Assembly: GCF_001668625.1 (NCBI RefSeq)
Contig: NZ_LZLJ01000059.1
Span: 1-45,120, forward strand
Direction of reading: 5' to 3'
Origin: Mycobacterium sp. 1274756.6
Lineage (GTDB): Bacteria > Actinomycetota > Actinomycetes > Mycobacteriales > Mycobacteriaceae
DNA length: 45,120 bases
The stretch's first letter is position 1. Each line of letters begins with the position of its first letter. The notes under the pieces are model-generated. The model did not search any database, was not told the origin of the DNA, and worked only from the letters and a program-made list of their open reading frames with translations. Made by a program: the position numbers and the translations under genes. Positions 1 through 13,802 of this stretch are shown here, one piece after another.

Positions 1-73
1 ACCACCGAGCCCACTCCGCCCTCGGAGGCCGGCCACCGGTCACCCGACTGACCAACCTCCCCGGACATCACAG
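1..73. other. Window edge, downstream of lpqB
   Basis: No gene can be assigned. On the plus strand one frame is open from base 1 to a TGA at 49-51, which could be the tail of a gene entering from outside the window. On the minus strand an ATG at 68-66 opens a frame that runs off the left edge, which could be the first 22 codons of the next gene after lpqB. In M. tuberculosis a comF-like gene lies downstream of lpqB, but nothing here is long enough to identify. Confidence 0.2.
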
Positions 74-1822
74 CTAGCCGGGCAGCACCGGCACCGCGCC
101 GGGGTCCTGGAACGGCGGCACCGGCGTCCAGGCCGGCTCCTCCGGCGGGTTGACCGCCGAGAGCACCATCACCCCGCGCGGGTCGGCGACGTAGACCGCC
201 GACGGGTCCGCCGCGATCACCGACACCGGCATGGTCAGGTTGCGGCTGGTGGCGTCGGAGTTGACCCCGTCGAGGTTGACGTAGGACACCGGGTGGTCGG
301 GGTCGGTGCGGCTGACCGCCATGTCGTCGCCGGTGCGCCAGGACAGCGACACCACTGACGAGCCCAGCCCGAAGCCCAGCCGGCGCGGATAGACCAGCGC
401 GAACTGCCCGGTCGAGGTCTGCTCCACCCCGGCGAGCACCACCTGCCCCTCGATCACCATCGCCGCGCGGGTGCCGTCGCGGGAGAGCTGCAGTTCGCTG
501 ATCTCGCCGGGGAACCGGGCGGCGACCGCCGAGCTGTCCACCGGCAGGTGCGCGGGCCGACCGGAGCCGGCCTCCCGGATCACCCGCAGCACCAGTTTGC
601 CGTCGACGACGACCCACACCGCGTCGTCCAGCGACCAGCTGGGCCGCGACAGGGTGCGGCCCTCGGCGGCCTGCCCGGCCCCGCCGCCGAGCTCCCCGAT
701 CCACAGCGACGCCTTGTCGGGCTCGCCGACCACCGAGGCGGCGCGGCGCCCGTCGCGCGACAGCGCCGCCGACAGCTGGTGGGTGGTGGCCCCGAACGCG
801 CCGGGCACCACGACCGAGCGTTGGCCGTCGATGCCGGCCAGCGCCCCGCCGAGCAGGGCGTGGATGCCCGCGGCGGCGCCCTCCGCCGAGCCGGGGTCGG
901 TGGCGGCCACGTCGCCGGTGCTCCAGCCGTCGGCGAACCGGTCATCGAGGGCGGTGCCGTCGGTGTCGATCACGTACGGACCCTTGATGTCGGCGCGCAC
1001 CAGCGTCCAGATGAGTTGCGCGGCCAGCAGTTTGGTGCTCTGCGGGTCGGTGGTGGTCAATCCCTGCAGGTCGATGCGCGCCCCGCCGTAGCCGCGGCCG
1101 ATGCCGGTGCTGCCGCCGTCGGCGCGGGTGACCGGGCCGTTGAGCCGCAGCGGCGCGGCCAGCAGGTTGCGCACGCTGCGCTCCATCTCCGGGCGCGGCC
1201 CGGCGATCAGCTTGGACACCAGCTCGGTGGCCAGCTGGTCGGGATCGGAGACCGCCACGTAGCGCGGGTCGGGCACCATGGTCTGCCCGGTGGGGTCGAC
1301 GAAGTACAGGGTGTTGCGCTTGTAGGTCTCCTGGAACTGCTGCCAGTCCAGGAAGACGCCGTTGGGCAGCCGGTCGATCCGCCAACCCTCGGCGGTCTTG
1401 ACCAGTTCGATCGGGCCCGGGTCGGGCAGCCGGCCGGCGGCGGTCTCGAACACCCCCATGTCCGACAGGGTGCCGAGGATGTCGGCGCTCATCGCCACCG
1501 ACACCTGCTGCGGGCCGCCGGTTTGCACGAACTGCACGTTGTCGATCAGGGTGGCGCGCCCGGCGTCGTCCCAGCCGTCGGAGGCGGACTGGGTGAGGAA
1601 CTGCCGGGCGGCCAGGTGCCGGTTGGCCGGGTCGGCGGTGGCCTTGAGGAATTCGCGCAGCAGCACCTCAGGGTCCATGTCCGGGGTGGGCTTGGGCAGG
1701 TTCGGCGGCGCGGCGCGCTTGACGGTGCCGATCGCCTGCGGCGCCGAGGAGCTCGGCACCCCGGCGCAGCCGGCCAGCGCCAGCATCGCGGCCAGCAGCA
1801 CGCTCAGCAGCCGGGCGCTCAT
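74..1822 (-). CDS. lpqB: Lipoprotein LpqB, partner of the MtrAB system
   Basis: Encodes a 582-aa predicted lipoprotein. A signal peptide ends in the lipobox LAGC with Cys19 as the lipidated residue, so the protein should be anchored outside the cytoplasmic membrane. A GerMN-type domain is expected in the first half and a beta-propeller-like LpqB domain in the second, from family knowledge. The ATG overlaps the mtrB stop in an ATGA, so it is the last gene of tmk-mtrA-mtrB-lpqB. In mycobacteria LpqB is reported to interact with the MtrB sensor and modulate MtrA signalling, linking envelope state to cell division. Length and order match Rv3244c. Confidence 0.95.
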   Translation of the reverse strand: MSARLLSVLLAAMLALAGCAGVPSSSAPQAIGTVKRAAPPNLPKPTPDMDPEVLLREFLKATADPANRHLAARQFLTQSASDGWDDAGRATLIDNVQFVQTGGPQQVSVAMSADILGTLSDMGVFETAAGRLPDPGPIELVKTAEGWRIDRLPNGVFLDWQQFQETYKRNTLYFVDPTGQTMVPDPRYVAVSDPDQLATELVSKLIAGPRPEMERSVRNLLAAPLRLNGPVTRADGGSTGIGRGYGGARIDLQGLTTTDPQSTKLLAAQLIWTLVRADIKGPYVIDTDGTALDDRFADGWSTGDVAATDPGSAEGAAAGIHALLGGALAGIDGQRSVVVPGAFGATTHQLSAALSRDGRRAASVVGEPDKASLWIGELGGGAGQAAEGRTLSRPSWSLDDAVWVVVDGKLVLRVIREAGSGRPAHLPVDSSAVAARFPGEISELQLSRDGTRAAMVIEGQVVLAGVEQTSTGQFALVYPRRLGFGLGSSVVSLSWRTGDDMAVSRTDPDHPVSYVNLDGVNSDATSRNLTMPVSVIAADPSAVYVADPRGVMVLSAVNPPEEPAWTPVPPFQDPGAVPVLPG

Positions 1823-3462
1823 CGGCTGTCCTCGGCCGGTTCGGGCGCACGGTCGCCGGGGTTACGTTCGGGGGCAATGGGTTTCAGTGGAAGCGGGCTG
1901 GTGGTGACCTTGTGGCCGCGCACCAGCGGCAGGGTCAGCCGGAAGCAGGCGCCGTTGCCGGGCTCGCCCCAGGCTTCCAGCCGGCCCTGGTGCAGCCGGG
2001 CGTCCTCGACGCTGATGGCCAGCCCCAGCCCGGTACCGCCGGAGCGGCGCACCCGCGACGGGTCGGCCCGCCAGAACCGGCTGAACACCAGCTTCTCCTC
2101 GCCGGGGCGCAACCCCACGCCGTGGTCGCGGACGGTGACCGCGACGGTGTCCACGTCGGCGGCCATCCGGATCTGCACCGGCTTGTGCTCGGCGTGGTCG
2201 ATGGCGTTGGCGATCAGGTTGCGCAGGATGCGTTCCACCCGGCGGGTGTCGACCTCGGCGATCACCTCGTGGTCGGGCAGGTCCTGGCGCAGTTCGACTC
2301 CGGCGTCGGCGGCCAGGTGCCCGACGCTCTCCAGCGCCCCGCTGACCGTGGCCCGCAGGTCGATGGCCTCCACCGACAGCTCGGCGACGCCCGCGTCGTG
2401 GCGGGAGATCTCCAGCAGGTCGCCCAGCAGCAGTTCGAACCGGTCGAGTTCGTTGACCATCAGCTCGGTGGAGCGGCGTAGCGCCGGATCCAGTTCGTCG
2501 ACGTGGTCGTAGATGAGGTCGGCGGCCATCCGCACCGTGGTCAGCGGGGTGCGCAGCTCGTGGCTGACGTCGGAGGTGAAGCGACGCTGCAGGTTTCCGA
2601 ACTCCTCCAGCTGCTCGATCTGCCGGGACAGGCTTTCGGCCATGTCGTTGAACGACACCGCGAGCCGGGCCATGTCGTCCTCGCCGCGCACCGGCATCCG
2701 CTCGGACAGGTAGCCCTCGGCGAACCGTTCGGCGGTGCGGGCCGCCGCCCGCACCGGCAGCACCACCTGCCGCGACACCAGCAGCGCGATGCCGGCCAGC
2801 AGCACCAGCAACACCAGTCCCCCGGTGGCCATCGTGCCGCGCACCAGTTTGATCGTGGTCTGCTCGCTGTTGAGCGGGAAGATCAGGTACAGCTCGAGGT
2901 TGCTGACCTTGGACATGGTCGGGCTGCCCACGATCAGCGCCGGCCCGGAGAAGCCGTCGGTGTGCACGGTGGTGTATTGGTAGCTGACCTGCCCGGCACG
3001 CACGAAGTCGCGCAGCGCGTCGGGGACCTGGTCGACCGGGCCCGCGGCGGTGGCCGCGCGCGGGCCGTCGCCGGGCACCACCAGCACCGCGTCGAACGGG
3101 CCGGCCAGCCCCGCCCCCGAACTCGGGTCGGTCTTGGAGGTCAAGGTGTTGCGGCCCAGCTGCAGGCTCGAGGAGAGCGAGCGGGCCTCCTCCCCGCCGA
3201 CGATGCCGCTGACCGTGGTGCGGGCGTGCTCGATCTGCTCGGTGGCCGCGCGCACCTTCACGTCGAGCACCCGGTCGGTGACCTGGCTGGTGAGCACGAA
3301 CCCCAGCGCCAGGATCACCGCCAGCGACAGCCCCAGGGTCAGCACCACCACCCGCAACTGCAGGGAGCGGCGCCACACCACGCTCACCGCGCGGCTCAGC
3401 GCCGTCAGGCCCCGCAGCAGCGGGGTGGAACGACGGATGCGCCGCCGTGAGCTCCAGATCAT
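1819..3462 (-). CDS. mtrB: Sensor histidine kinase MtrB
   Basis: Encodes a 547-aa membrane histidine kinase. TM1 lies at about residues 38-60 and TM2 at 208-230, flanking an extracytoplasmic sensor region of about 150 residues. A HAMP linker follows, then the HisKA motif SHELRTPL with phospho-acceptor His301, and an HATPase_c domain with the N box ([12 protein letters not shown]) and glycine-rich G boxes. The sequence is very close to Rv3245c, including SLQLRV and [12 protein letters not shown]. It starts 22 bp after mtrA and overlaps lpqB by 4 bp. It phosphorylates MtrA and acts at septum and envelope. The C-terminal tail after the kinase domain is shorter than in M. tuberculosis (547 versus about 567 aa), and the loss is in low-complexity sequence. 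Confidence 0.97.
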   Translation of the reverse strand: MIWSSRRRIRRSTPLLRGLTALSRAVSVVWRRSLQLRVVVLTLGLSLAVILALGFVLTSQVTDRVLDVKVRAATEQIEHARTTVSGIVGGEEARSLSSSLQLGRNTLTSKTDPSSGAGLAGPFDAVLVVPGDGPRAATAAGPVDQVPDALRDFVRAGQVSYQYTTVHTDGFSGPALIVGSPTMSKVSNLELYLIFPLNSEQTTIKLVRGTMATGGLVLLVLLAGIALLVSRQVVLPVRAAARTAERFAEGYLSERMPVRGEDDMARLAVSFNDMAESLSRQIEQLEEFGNLQRRFTSDVSHELRTPLTTVRMAADLIYDHVDELDPALRRSTELMVNELDRFELLLGDLLEISRHDAGVAELSVEAIDLRATVSGALESVGHLAADAGVELRQDLPDHEVIAEVDTRRVERILRNLIANAIDHAEHKPVQIRMAADVDTVAVTVRDHGVGLRPGEEKLVFSRFWRADPSRVRRSGGTGLGLAISVEDARLHQGRLEAWGEPGNGACFRLTLPLVRGHKVTTSPLPLKPIAPERNPGDRAPEPAEDSR

Positions 3463-3484
3463 CGGCGGCGCTCCCGGGCACCGG

Positions 3485-4162
3485 TCACGGAGGTCCGGCC
3501 TTGTACCCCACTCCCCGGACGGTCAGCACCACCTGCGGGTTCTCCGGGTCCTTCTCCACCTTGGCCCGCAACCGCTGCACGTGCACGTTCACCAGCCGGG
3601 TGTCGGCCGGGTGCCGGTATCCCCACACCTGCTCGAGGAGCACATCCCGAGTAAACACCTGCCGCGGCTTGCGGGCCAGCGCCACCAGCAGGTCGAACTC
3701 CAGCGGGGTGAGCGAGATCTGCTCCCCCTGGCGGGTCACCTTGTGGGCGGGCACGTCGATCTCGATGTCGCCGATCGAGAGCAGCTCGGCGGGCTCGTCG
3801 TCGTTGCGCCGCAGCCGCGCCCGCACCCGGGCCACCAGCTCCTTGGGTTTGAACGGTTTGACGATGTAGTCGTCGGCGCCGGACTCCAGGCCCAGCACCA
3901 CGTCGACCGTGTCGCTCTTGGCGGTGAGCATCACGATCGGCACGCCGGAGTCGGCGCGCAGCACCCGGCAGACGTCGATGCCGTTCATGCCGGGCAACAT
4001 CAAATCCAGCAGCACCAGATCCGGCCGCAACTCGCGCACGGCGGTCAGCGCCTGGGTGCCGTCACCGACGACCGCGGTGTCGAAACCCTCCCCACGCAGC
4101 ACGATGGTGAGCATCTCGGCCAACGAGGCGTCGTCGTCGACGACAAGGATCCTTTGTTTCAT
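3485..4162 (-). CDS. mtrA: Response regulator MtrA (OmpR family)
   Basis: Encodes a 225-aa OmpR/PhoB-type regulator. The receiver domain (residues 1-120) has the acidic pair in VVDDD, phospho-acceptor Asp53 in [11 protein letters not shown], and the conserved Lys of VKPFKPKEL. The winged-helix domain follows, ending [12 protein letters not shown] place the start at the ATG of [11 protein letters not shown]. An upstream extension in frame exists but is not family-like. MtrA controls cell-division, resuscitation and envelope genes and is essential in M. tuberculosis. The 89-bp gap to tmk contains an inverted repeat 13 bp upstream of this ATG that could be an autoregulatory site. Confidence 0.97.
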   Translation of the reverse strand: MKQRILVVDDDASLAEMLTIVLRGEGFDTAVVGDGTQALTAVRELRPDLVLLDLMLPGMNGIDVCRVLRADSGVPIVMLTAKSDTVDVVLGLESGADDYIVKPFKPKELVARVRARLRRNDDEPAELLSIGDIEIDVPAHKVTRQGEQISLTPLEFDLLVALARKPRQVFTRDVLLEQVWGYRHPADTRLVNVHVQRLRAKVEKDPENPQVVLTVRGVGYKAGPP

Positions 4163-4174
4163 GGCGTCTATGGT

Positions 4175-4190
4175 GTCACCAGATCGTGAC
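4175..4190. promoter_or_regulatory. Inverted repeat just upstream of mtrA
   Basis: GTCAC, six bases, then GTGAC: a perfect 5-bp inverted repeat ending 13 bp upstream of the mtrA start. GTCAC-type half-sites resemble motifs described for mycobacterial MtrA, though those are usually direct repeats. It may therefore be a site for MtrA itself or another dimeric regulator. No confident -10/-35 pair was seen beside it. Confidence 0.35.
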
Positions 4191-4251
4191 AAAACCCGGC
4201 TACCACACGCCGGTAGCTGCACCGATCAGCCCGAAACGGGTGTTCGGCCGC

Positions 4252-4884
4252 TCACTCGGCGATGAGCTCGCCGGCCAGCTCCGCCGGGTCGGTGTCGGCG
4301 CCGGCCACCTGCCAGCGTCCGCCCCAGCCGGCGGCGGCCAGCTCCGCGTAGACCGCCCCGGTGCGCGCCTGCAGGCCGGTGTCGCGTTCGTAGCTGTCGC
4401 GGGCCCGGTCGGCCTCCTGCTGCGCGCGGCGCCGGGCCCGCTGGCCGGCCACTTCGGTGGGCACCGCCAACAGCAGCTGCCGGTCCGGGGCGGGCAGGTC
4501 CAGCCGGCCGTACTCCAGCCGGTGCACCCAGTCGACCACCGGCCCGCCGGCGTCCTGGTGGAGGCGGGCGGCGCTGTAGGCGGCGTTGGAGGCGACGTAG
4601 CGGTCCAGGATGACCACGTCGTGGTCGCGGCGGGCGGCGGCGATCTCCGCGCGGGCGGCGGCGCGGTCCAGGGCGAACAGCACCGCCATCGCATACACCG
4701 AATCGGCCAGGTCGCCGTGCTCGCCGTGCAGCGCCTCGGCGGCCAGGTCGGCGGTGATCGACTGCCGGTAGCGGGGGAACGCCAGGGTGGCCACCGTGCG
4801 GCCCTGCCGCTCCCAGCGCGCCCGCAGCCCCGCCGACAGCGTGCGCTTGCCCGCGCCGTCCACCCCTTCGATCGCGATCAGCAT
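4252..4884 (-). CDS. tmk: Thymidylate kinase
   Basis: Encodes a 210-aa dTMP kinase, which phosphorylates dTMP to dTDP in dTTP synthesis. The P-loop near the N terminus is GVDGAGKRTL. It has Arg where many kinases have Ser after the P-loop Lys, as also in Rv3247c. The DR(Y/V) motif appears in VVILDRYVASNAAYSAAR, and a lid segment rich in Arg is at about 150-165. The size and the flanking mtrA match the mycobacterial enzyme. It begins 28 bp downstream of the tgs1 stop. The gene normally next upstream (sahH) is about 5 kb away because of the intervening DosR module. Confidence 0.95.
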   Translation of the reverse strand: MLIAIEGVDGAGKRTLSAGLRARWERQGRTVATLAFPRYRQSITADLAAEALHGEHGDLADSVYAMAVLFALDRAAARAEIAAARRDHDVVILDRYVASNAAYSAARLHQDAGGPVVDWVHRLEYGRLDLPAPDRQLLLAVPTEVAGQRARRRAQQEADRARDSYERDTGLQARTGAVYAELAAAGWGGRWQVAGADTDPAELAGELIAE

Positions 4885-4912
4885 CCGCGCAGCGTAGCGC
4901 GGCGCCGCGCGG

Positions 4913-6316
4913 TCAGGCGTTGACCACCAGTTGCAGGCCGCGGCGATCGCGCGCGGTCTTGCGCCGCTTGCTGGCCGCCACCAGCCGGGCGACCGCGACC
5001 CGGATACCGCCGACCAGGTCGTCGATGTCGGGCAGCGCGTCGAAGTCGGCCAGCACCCCGAAATACAGGTCGTCGGCGTAGCTGAGGATCGCCACCCCGG
5101 TGCGCAACCGCATCGCGATCGGCGGCACCGGCAGCACCGCCAGCACCCGGCAGCCCAGGATCGACAGCGGCCGGGGCGGCCCGGGCACGTTGGTGGCCAG
5201 CGCGACCACGCCGCGCTGCGGCAGCCGGGTAGCCAGCCGCACCGCCCACGCGGTCAGCGGGTAGGGCACCACCGCGTTGGCGATCCCCACCGCCGCGCTG
5301 CCGGCCTGCTGCTGCCCGGCGGACTTGGTCCGCGCCATCCGGGCGCGCACCATTCGCAGCCGCTGCACCGGGTTCGCCTCCTCCACCGGCAGATACGGCA
5401 GCATCACCGAGACCCGGTTGTCGGTGCGGTCCGCCTCGCCGTCCCCGCGCACCGAGACCGGCACCAGGGTGCGCAGCGAATCGTGCTGCGGGATCTCGCC
5501 GTGCCGGATCAGGGTGTCGCGGTAGCTCTCGGCGAGCGCCGCCAGTGCCACATCGTTGACGGTGACGTCGAAAGTGCGGCAGACCCGCCGGATGTCGGCC
5601 AGCGGCACCCGGACCGCCGCGTAGCGGCGGCGGCCCGACATCGGGCCGTTGAGCGACGAGGTGGCGGCCGGCCGCAGCAGCCCCGCGGTGATCTCCCCCG
5701 CCCCGCGCACCGCGCGGGCGGTGGCCGCGGCCGCCGCCACCGACGCGTCACGCAGCCCGGCCAGCCAGCCGGGGGAATCGCCGGCGGGGCGCGCGGGCGG
5801 TCGCACCGCCGGCGGGTCGCCGTCGGGTGCCGGGTAGGCGGCGGCCACACCGTCGTCGGACAGCCCGGCGAGCATGTGCGCGGTGGCGATGCCGTCGGCG
5901 ATGCAGTGGTGGACCTTCATCAGCATCGCCCACCGGTGCTCGGCGAGGCCTTCGATGACCCAGATCTCCCACAGCGGCCGGGCGCGGTCCAGTCGCCACG
6001 ACATCATCTCGGCGACCAGCGCGTGCAGTTCGGTCTCGCCGCCGGGGGCGGGCACGCCGATGCGTCGCACGTGGCGGGTCAGGTCGAAATCGTCGTCGTC
6101 GACCCATTCGGGGGGACCGATGTCCAACGGGCGCAACCGGACCCGCTGCTTGAACCGGGGGCAGGCGGACATCCGCGCACCCAGCGTCGTCAGCAGCCGG
6201 TCGTAGTCGGGCGCCGGCCCGTCCAGCACCGCCAGCCCGCCGATGGCCAGGCTGACGTGGCGGTCGGAATCCTCGGCGTGCAGGAAGCCCGCGTCGAGTA
6301 CTCCCATGCGATCCAT
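4913..6316 (-). CDS. tgs1: Wax ester synthase/diacylglycerol acyltransferase, Tgs1-like
   Basis: Encodes a 467-aa WS/DGAT acyltransferase that makes triacylglycerol from acyl-CoA and diacylglycerol. The active-site motif HHCIADG is at residues 136-142 (HHxxxDG). Other segments typical of Tgs1 (Rv3130c) are LDAGFLHAEDSDRHVSLAI, SSLNGP, LPQRGVVALATNVPGP and LSYADDLYFG. I chose the ATG at 6316 because GGGAGGT lies about 7 nt upstream; a start 45 bp earlier lacks a site. It is divergent from the nitroreductase gene and shares an intergenic region with three DosR-box-like sequences. In M. tuberculosis tgs1 is the main DosR-induced triacylglycerol synthase of non-replicating cells. This is the orthologue by sequence and by its three neighbours. 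Confidence 0.93.
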   Translation of the reverse strand: MDRMGVLDAGFLHAEDSDRHVSLAIGGLAVLDGPAPDYDRLLTTLGARMSACPRFKQRVRLRPLDIGPPEWVDDDDFDLTRHVRRIGVPAPGGETELHALVAEMMSWRLDRARPLWEIWVIEGLAEHRWAMLMKVHHCIADGIATAHMLAGLSDDGVAAAYPAPDGDPPAVRPPARPAGDSPGWLAGLRDASVAAAAATARAVRGAGEITAGLLRPAATSSLNGPMSGRRRYAAVRVPLADIRRVCRTFDVTVNDVALAALAESYRDTLIRHGEIPQHDSLRTLVPVSVRGDGEADRTDNRVSVMLPYLPVEEANPVQRLRMVRARMARTKSAGQQQAGSAAVGIANAVVPYPLTAWAVRLATRLPQRGVVALATNVPGPPRPLSILGCRVLAVLPVPPIAMRLRTGVAILSYADDLYFGVLADFDALPDIDDLVGGIRVAVARLVAASKRRKTARDRRGLQLVVNA

Positions 6317-6397
6317 GGCGGTGACCTCCCGGGAACTCGGGGTTGATGCGCTACGACCCACGACTTCACTATCGGCGGTGCCGGGTCGTCGTCACCA

Positions 6398-6411
6398 GGG
6401 CCGGAAGTCCC
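6398..6411. promoter_or_regulatory. DosR-box-like site 1
   Basis: GGGCCGGAAGTCCC, compared with the DosR core GGGACTTNNGTCCC: the outer GGG, the central-left C and the complete right half GTCCC match. It is nearest to tgs1 of the three sites, 81 bp from its ATG. Its start is 20 bp from the next site, about two helical turns. Confidence 0.6.
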
Positions 6412-6417
6412 GACCTG

Positions 6418-6431
6418 GCGGGGAAAGTCCC
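6418..6431. promoter_or_regulatory. DosR-box-like site 2
   Basis: GCGGGGAAAGTCCC: the right half GTCCC is perfect and the left half is weak (two of the three leading Gs). Alone this would not be called, but it sits between two better sites with starts 20 and 22 bp apart, giving the tandem same-face arrangement usual for DosR-regulated promoters. Confidence 0.45.
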
Positions 6432-6439
6432 TCCCGGGC

Positions 6440-6453
6440 GGGACCTTCGGCCC
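6440..6453. promoter_or_regulatory. DosR-box-like site 3
   Basis: GGGACCTTCGGCCC matches the DosR core GGGACTTTNGTCCC at all but two informative positions, so it is the strongest of the three. It lies 83 bp upstream of the nitroreductase ATG, a distance suited to activating that gene. Confidence 0.65.
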
Positions 6454-6535
6454 CTGCCGGTCGCGGCCGGGGCGCCGCCATGCTGAGAGCAGCAGCCGGG
6501 CGGCACGCCCGGCGCCACCGGAAAGAGGGCCGCCC

Positions 6536-9939
<3,404 letters not shown>

Positions 9940-10026
9940 GCCTGCCTCCTCGCCTACCCCGGGACGTCGCACCAATTGTCCGATGCGACGGCGGCGGGGG
10001 CAACGAGGTCCGCCCCGGCGGGTCGG

Positions 10027-11484
<1,458 letters not shown>

Positions 11485-11576
11485 CAGGGGCCCTTCGTCG
11501 ATGTCGAATCGGATAGCTCGCCTACACGTTACCGACGGCGCTGGGCGCCCCCGCTGCCGGTGCGGGTGCCGGTGCG

Positions 11577-12224
11577 CTAGGGGTGGCCGCCGTCGGGACC
11601 CCAGGCCGCCGCGTCGTCGCGCACGGTGCCGTAGGCCTCGGCCGCCGGGGTGAACAACCGGGCCAGATCGGCGGCGACGTCGTGGTCGGATTCCGGCGGC
11701 ATCGACACGTAGCTGATCGCCAGCCGCACGATCGCGCGGGCCAGGATCCCGGCGTCGGTGTCGCTGACCTGCACCCAGCTGCGGGTGAAGGTGGCGGTCA
11801 GCCGCTGCGAGCAGTGGGTGATGATCGGGGCGCTGTCGGTGGTGATGATCTGCAGCAGGTCCGGTTTGGCGACACCGGTGAGCAGCGAGATCACCAGCGG
11901 GTCGGCGGCCGACTGGGCGAAGAACAGCCGGAAGCCCTCCAGGAAGGCGCCGTGGATGTCGCCGACGTTGTTGTCCAGGGCGGCGTCGATGACGTCGACG
12001 AGTTGGTCGGCCAGGCGCAGCGCGTAGCCCTGCGCCAAGCCCTGGCGCGACCCGAACTCGTTGTAGATGGTCTGGCGGCTCACCCCGGCCGCCCCGGCCA
12101 CGTCGGCCAGGGTGACCGCCGACCAGTCCCGGTTGAGCAGCAGTTCGCGCATCGCGTCGAGCACCGAGTCCCGCAACAGCGCGCGGGATGCCTCGGCGTA
12201 GGGCATCCGCGGGTTTCGGCTCAC
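11577..12224 (-). CDS. TetR-family regulator of the alkB operon (Rv3249c-like)
   Basis: Encodes a 215-aa TetR-type repressor. The N-terminal HTH is visible in [34 protein letters not shown], and the ligand domain includes [30 protein letters not shown], nearly identical to Rv3249c. I use the GTG at 12224 ([17 protein letters not shown]); longer starts would run into the rubredoxin gene, and the ATG at 12206 is an alternative. It is 35 bp after the rubredoxin stop, making it the last gene of alkB-rubredoxin-tetR. By analogy with alkane-operon TetR proteins it probably represses this operon in response to a fatty acyl or alkane ligand. A candidate operator lies at 13787-13796. Confidence 0.9.
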   Translation of the reverse strand: MSRNPRMPYAEASRALLRDSVLDAMRELLLNRDWSAVTLADVAGAAGVSRQTIYNEFGSRQGLAQGYALRLADQLVDVIDAALDNNVGDIHGAFLEGFRLFFAQSAADPLVISLLTGVAKPDLLQIITTDSAPIITHCSQRLTATFTRSWVQVSDTDAGILARAIVRLAISYVSMPPESDHDVAADLARLFTPAAEAYGTVRDDAAAWGPDGGHP

Positions 12225-12259
12225 CCGGGCGAGACTAGTCGCTGCCGGCCCTGCGGCGG

Positions 12260-12442
12260 TCACGGCCGGACGACTTCGACCATCTCGAAGTCGGCTTTGG
12301 CGGCGCCGCAGTCCGGGCAGCTCCAGTCCTCGGGGATGTCGGCCCAGCGGGTGCCGGGCTCGATGCCGTCCTCGGGCCAGCCCTTGGCCTCGTCGTACTC
12401 GAAGCCGCACTGTACGCAGACGAACAGTTTGTAGTCGCTCAT
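12260..12442 (-). CDS. rubB: Rubredoxin (RubB-like), electron carrier for AlkB
   Basis: Encodes a 60-aa rubredoxin. The four iron ligands are in [18 protein letters not shown] and [11 protein letters not shown] (two CxxC pairs). The ending ADFEMVEV is RubB-like (Rv3250c). Its ATG overlaps the alkB stop (ATGA), implying coupled translation. It should pass electrons from a rubredoxin reductase to the di-iron centre of AlkB. M. tuberculosis has two rubredoxin genes here (rubA, rubB); only the RubB type is present in this window. Confidence 0.95.
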   Translation of the reverse strand: MSDYKLFVCVQCGFEYDEAKGWPEDGIEPGTRWADIPEDWSCPDCGAAKADFEMVEVVRP

Positions 12443-13725
12443 CGGGTCACCTCCAGGGCGGGTCCGGCCGCGGCGGCCGGGGCGTAGCGGGCGAGCACCT
12501 TGTCGCGCACCCGCGGGTGGATGTTGGCCCGGGTGATGTCGCCGTCGTAGTGGTCGAGCACCCGGTGGTCCATCAGCCGGCGCCACAGCGGCGGGAAGTA
12601 GGTCAGCCCGATCAGCGACGCGTAGCCGCTGGGCAGGTTCGGCGCCCCGTCCATGCTGCGCAGCGTCTGGTAGCGCCGGGTCGGGTTGGCGTGGTGGTCA
12701 CTGTGGCGCTGCAGGTGGTAGAGGAACAGGTTGGTCACGATGTGGTCGGAGTTCCAGCTGTGTTCGGGGGTGCAGCGCTCGTAGCGGCCACTGTCGCGTT
12801 TGCGGCGCAGCAGCCCGTAGTGCTCGAGGTAGTTCACCGACTCCAGCAGCGAGAACCCGTAGACGGCCTGGATGAGCACGAACGGGATCAGGCCGGGCCC
12901 GAAGACCGCGATGAGCGCTCCCCACAGCACGATCGACATCGCCCAGGCGTTGAGCACGTCGTTGCCCGGCCAGGTCAGCGGGTTCCACGGGTTCTTGCCG
13001 GCCCGGCGGATGCGCTGGGCCTCCAGGTGCAGCGCCGAGCGCAGGCTGCCGAACACGGTGCGCGGCAAGAACTCCCAGAACGTCTCGCCGAAGCGGGCCG
13101 ACGCCGGGTCCTCCGGGGTGGCCACCCGCACGTGGTGGCCGCGGTTGTGCTCGACGTAGAAGTGGCCGTAGCCGGATTGCGCCAGGGTGATCTTGGACAG
13201 CCACCGCTCCAGGGACTCCTTCTTGTGCCCCATCTCGTGGGCGGTGTTGATGCCGATGCCGCCGAGCGCGCCGATCGACAGGGCCAGCCCGATCTTGGCC
13301 GGCCAGCCCAGGGCGCCGTCGAAGCCCAGCCAGCTCAGGTTCGCGGCGGTGAACAGGTAGGCGCCCAGCACCACGCTGGCGTACTGGAACGGAATGTAGG
13401 CGTAGGTGCAGTAGCGGTAGTACTTGTCGTTCTCCAGCTGCGCCATCACCTCGTCGGGGGCGTTCTGGCCGTCGGCGCCGAACCGCAGGTCCAGGATCGG
13501 CAGCAGCACGTAGATCAGGACCGGCCCGATCCAGAACAGGGACTGCGCGGCGGTGTGCCAGCCGGCCTGGTTGAGCGCCCACACGATCGGCAGCACCAGG
13601 AACAGCGCGGTGGGCGCGATCAGGCCGAGCAGCCACAGGTAGCGCTTCTTGTCCCGCCAAGCCGGTGTCTCGGCGCTCGCGGGGGTGATCGCTTCGGTCG
13701 CCTGGGCCGGCGATTGGGTGCTCAT
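12439..13725 (-). CDS. alkB: Alkane 1-monooxygenase AlkB
   Basis: Encodes a 428-aa integral-membrane non-haem di-iron hydroxylase that oxidises n-alkanes (or fatty-acid-like chains) at the terminal carbon. All histidine boxes are present: HEMGH, HNRGHH and LQRHSDHH, plus NYLEHYGL. Several hydrophobic segments (for example about 30-55, 60-80 and 115-165) are membrane spans. The ATG at 13725 has AAGGAGG 7 nt upstream; a TTG two codons earlier is too close to that site. First gene of alkB-rubB-tetR, with a recognisable promoter at 13764-13792. Orthologue of Rv3252c. Confidence 0.96.
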   Translation of the reverse strand: MSTQSPAQATEAITPASAETPAWRDKKRYLWLLGLIAPTALFLVLPIVWALNQAGWHTAAQSLFWIGPVLIYVLLPILDLRFGADGQNAPDEVMAQLENDKYYRYCTYAYIPFQYASVVLGAYLFTAANLSWLGFDGALGWPAKIGLALSIGALGGIGINTAHEMGHKKESLERWLSKITLAQSGYGHFYVEHNRGHHVRVATPEDPASARFGETFWEFLPRTVFGSLRSALHLEAQRIRRAGKNPWNPLTWPGNDVLNAWAMSIVLWGALIAVFGPGLIPFVLIQAVYGFSLLESVNYLEHYGLLRRKRDSGRYERCTPEHSWNSDHIVTNLFLYHLQRHSDHHANPTRRYQTLRSMDGAPNLPSGYASLIGLTYFPPLWRRLMDHRVLDHYDGDITRANIHPRVRDKVLARYAPAAAAGPALEVTR

Positions 13726-13739
13726 CGGCAAACCTCCTT

Positions 13740-13757
13740 GTGAGTACCACCACTCAC
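13740..13757. promoter_or_regulatory. Inverted repeat in the alkB leader
   Basis: GTGAGT, six bases, then ACTCAC: a perfect 6-bp inverted repeat ending close to the predicted alkB transcription start and 15 bp upstream of the ATG. A second small repeat (CCACT/AGTGG) overlaps it. It may be an RNA hairpin or a second regulator site. Confidence 0.4.
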
Positions 13758-13763
13758 CAGTGG

Positions 13764-13792
13764 ACGTTACTGCCGTCTATGTCTTTTGTCTA
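13764..13792 (-). promoter_or_regulatory. alkB promoter
   Basis: On the minus strand a -35 TAGACA (13787-13792, five of six to TTGACA), a 17-bp spacer and a -10 TAACGT (13764-13769, TANNNT) precede alkB by about 40 bp. The -35 lies within the self-complementary TGTCTAGACA at 13787-13796. Confidence 0.55.
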
Positions 13793-13796
13793 GACA
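13787..13796. promoter_or_regulatory. Palindrome over the alkB -35, candidate TetR operator
   Basis: TGTCTAGACA is a perfect 10-bp palindrome covering the -35 of alkB. Its position would let a dimeric repressor, most simply the TetR protein encoded at the end of the operon, block RNA polymerase. Confidence 0.45.
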
Positions 13797-13802
13797 TTTG
13801 CC

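Noticed and set aside
548..2512. Long plus-strand open frame opposite lpqB and mtrB
   Set aside because: High GC content opens antisense frames; the protein is low-complexity Gly/Arg/His-rich and lies over two well-recognised genes.
9961..9974. Possible DosR box upstream of devR
   Set aside because: Only the GTCCC half fits; the other half matches two Gs, so it is not listed as a site.
11485..11576. SAH- or SAM-type riboswitch upstream of sahH
   Set aside because: The gap is under 100 bases and no conserved riboswitch core or clear stem set was seen.
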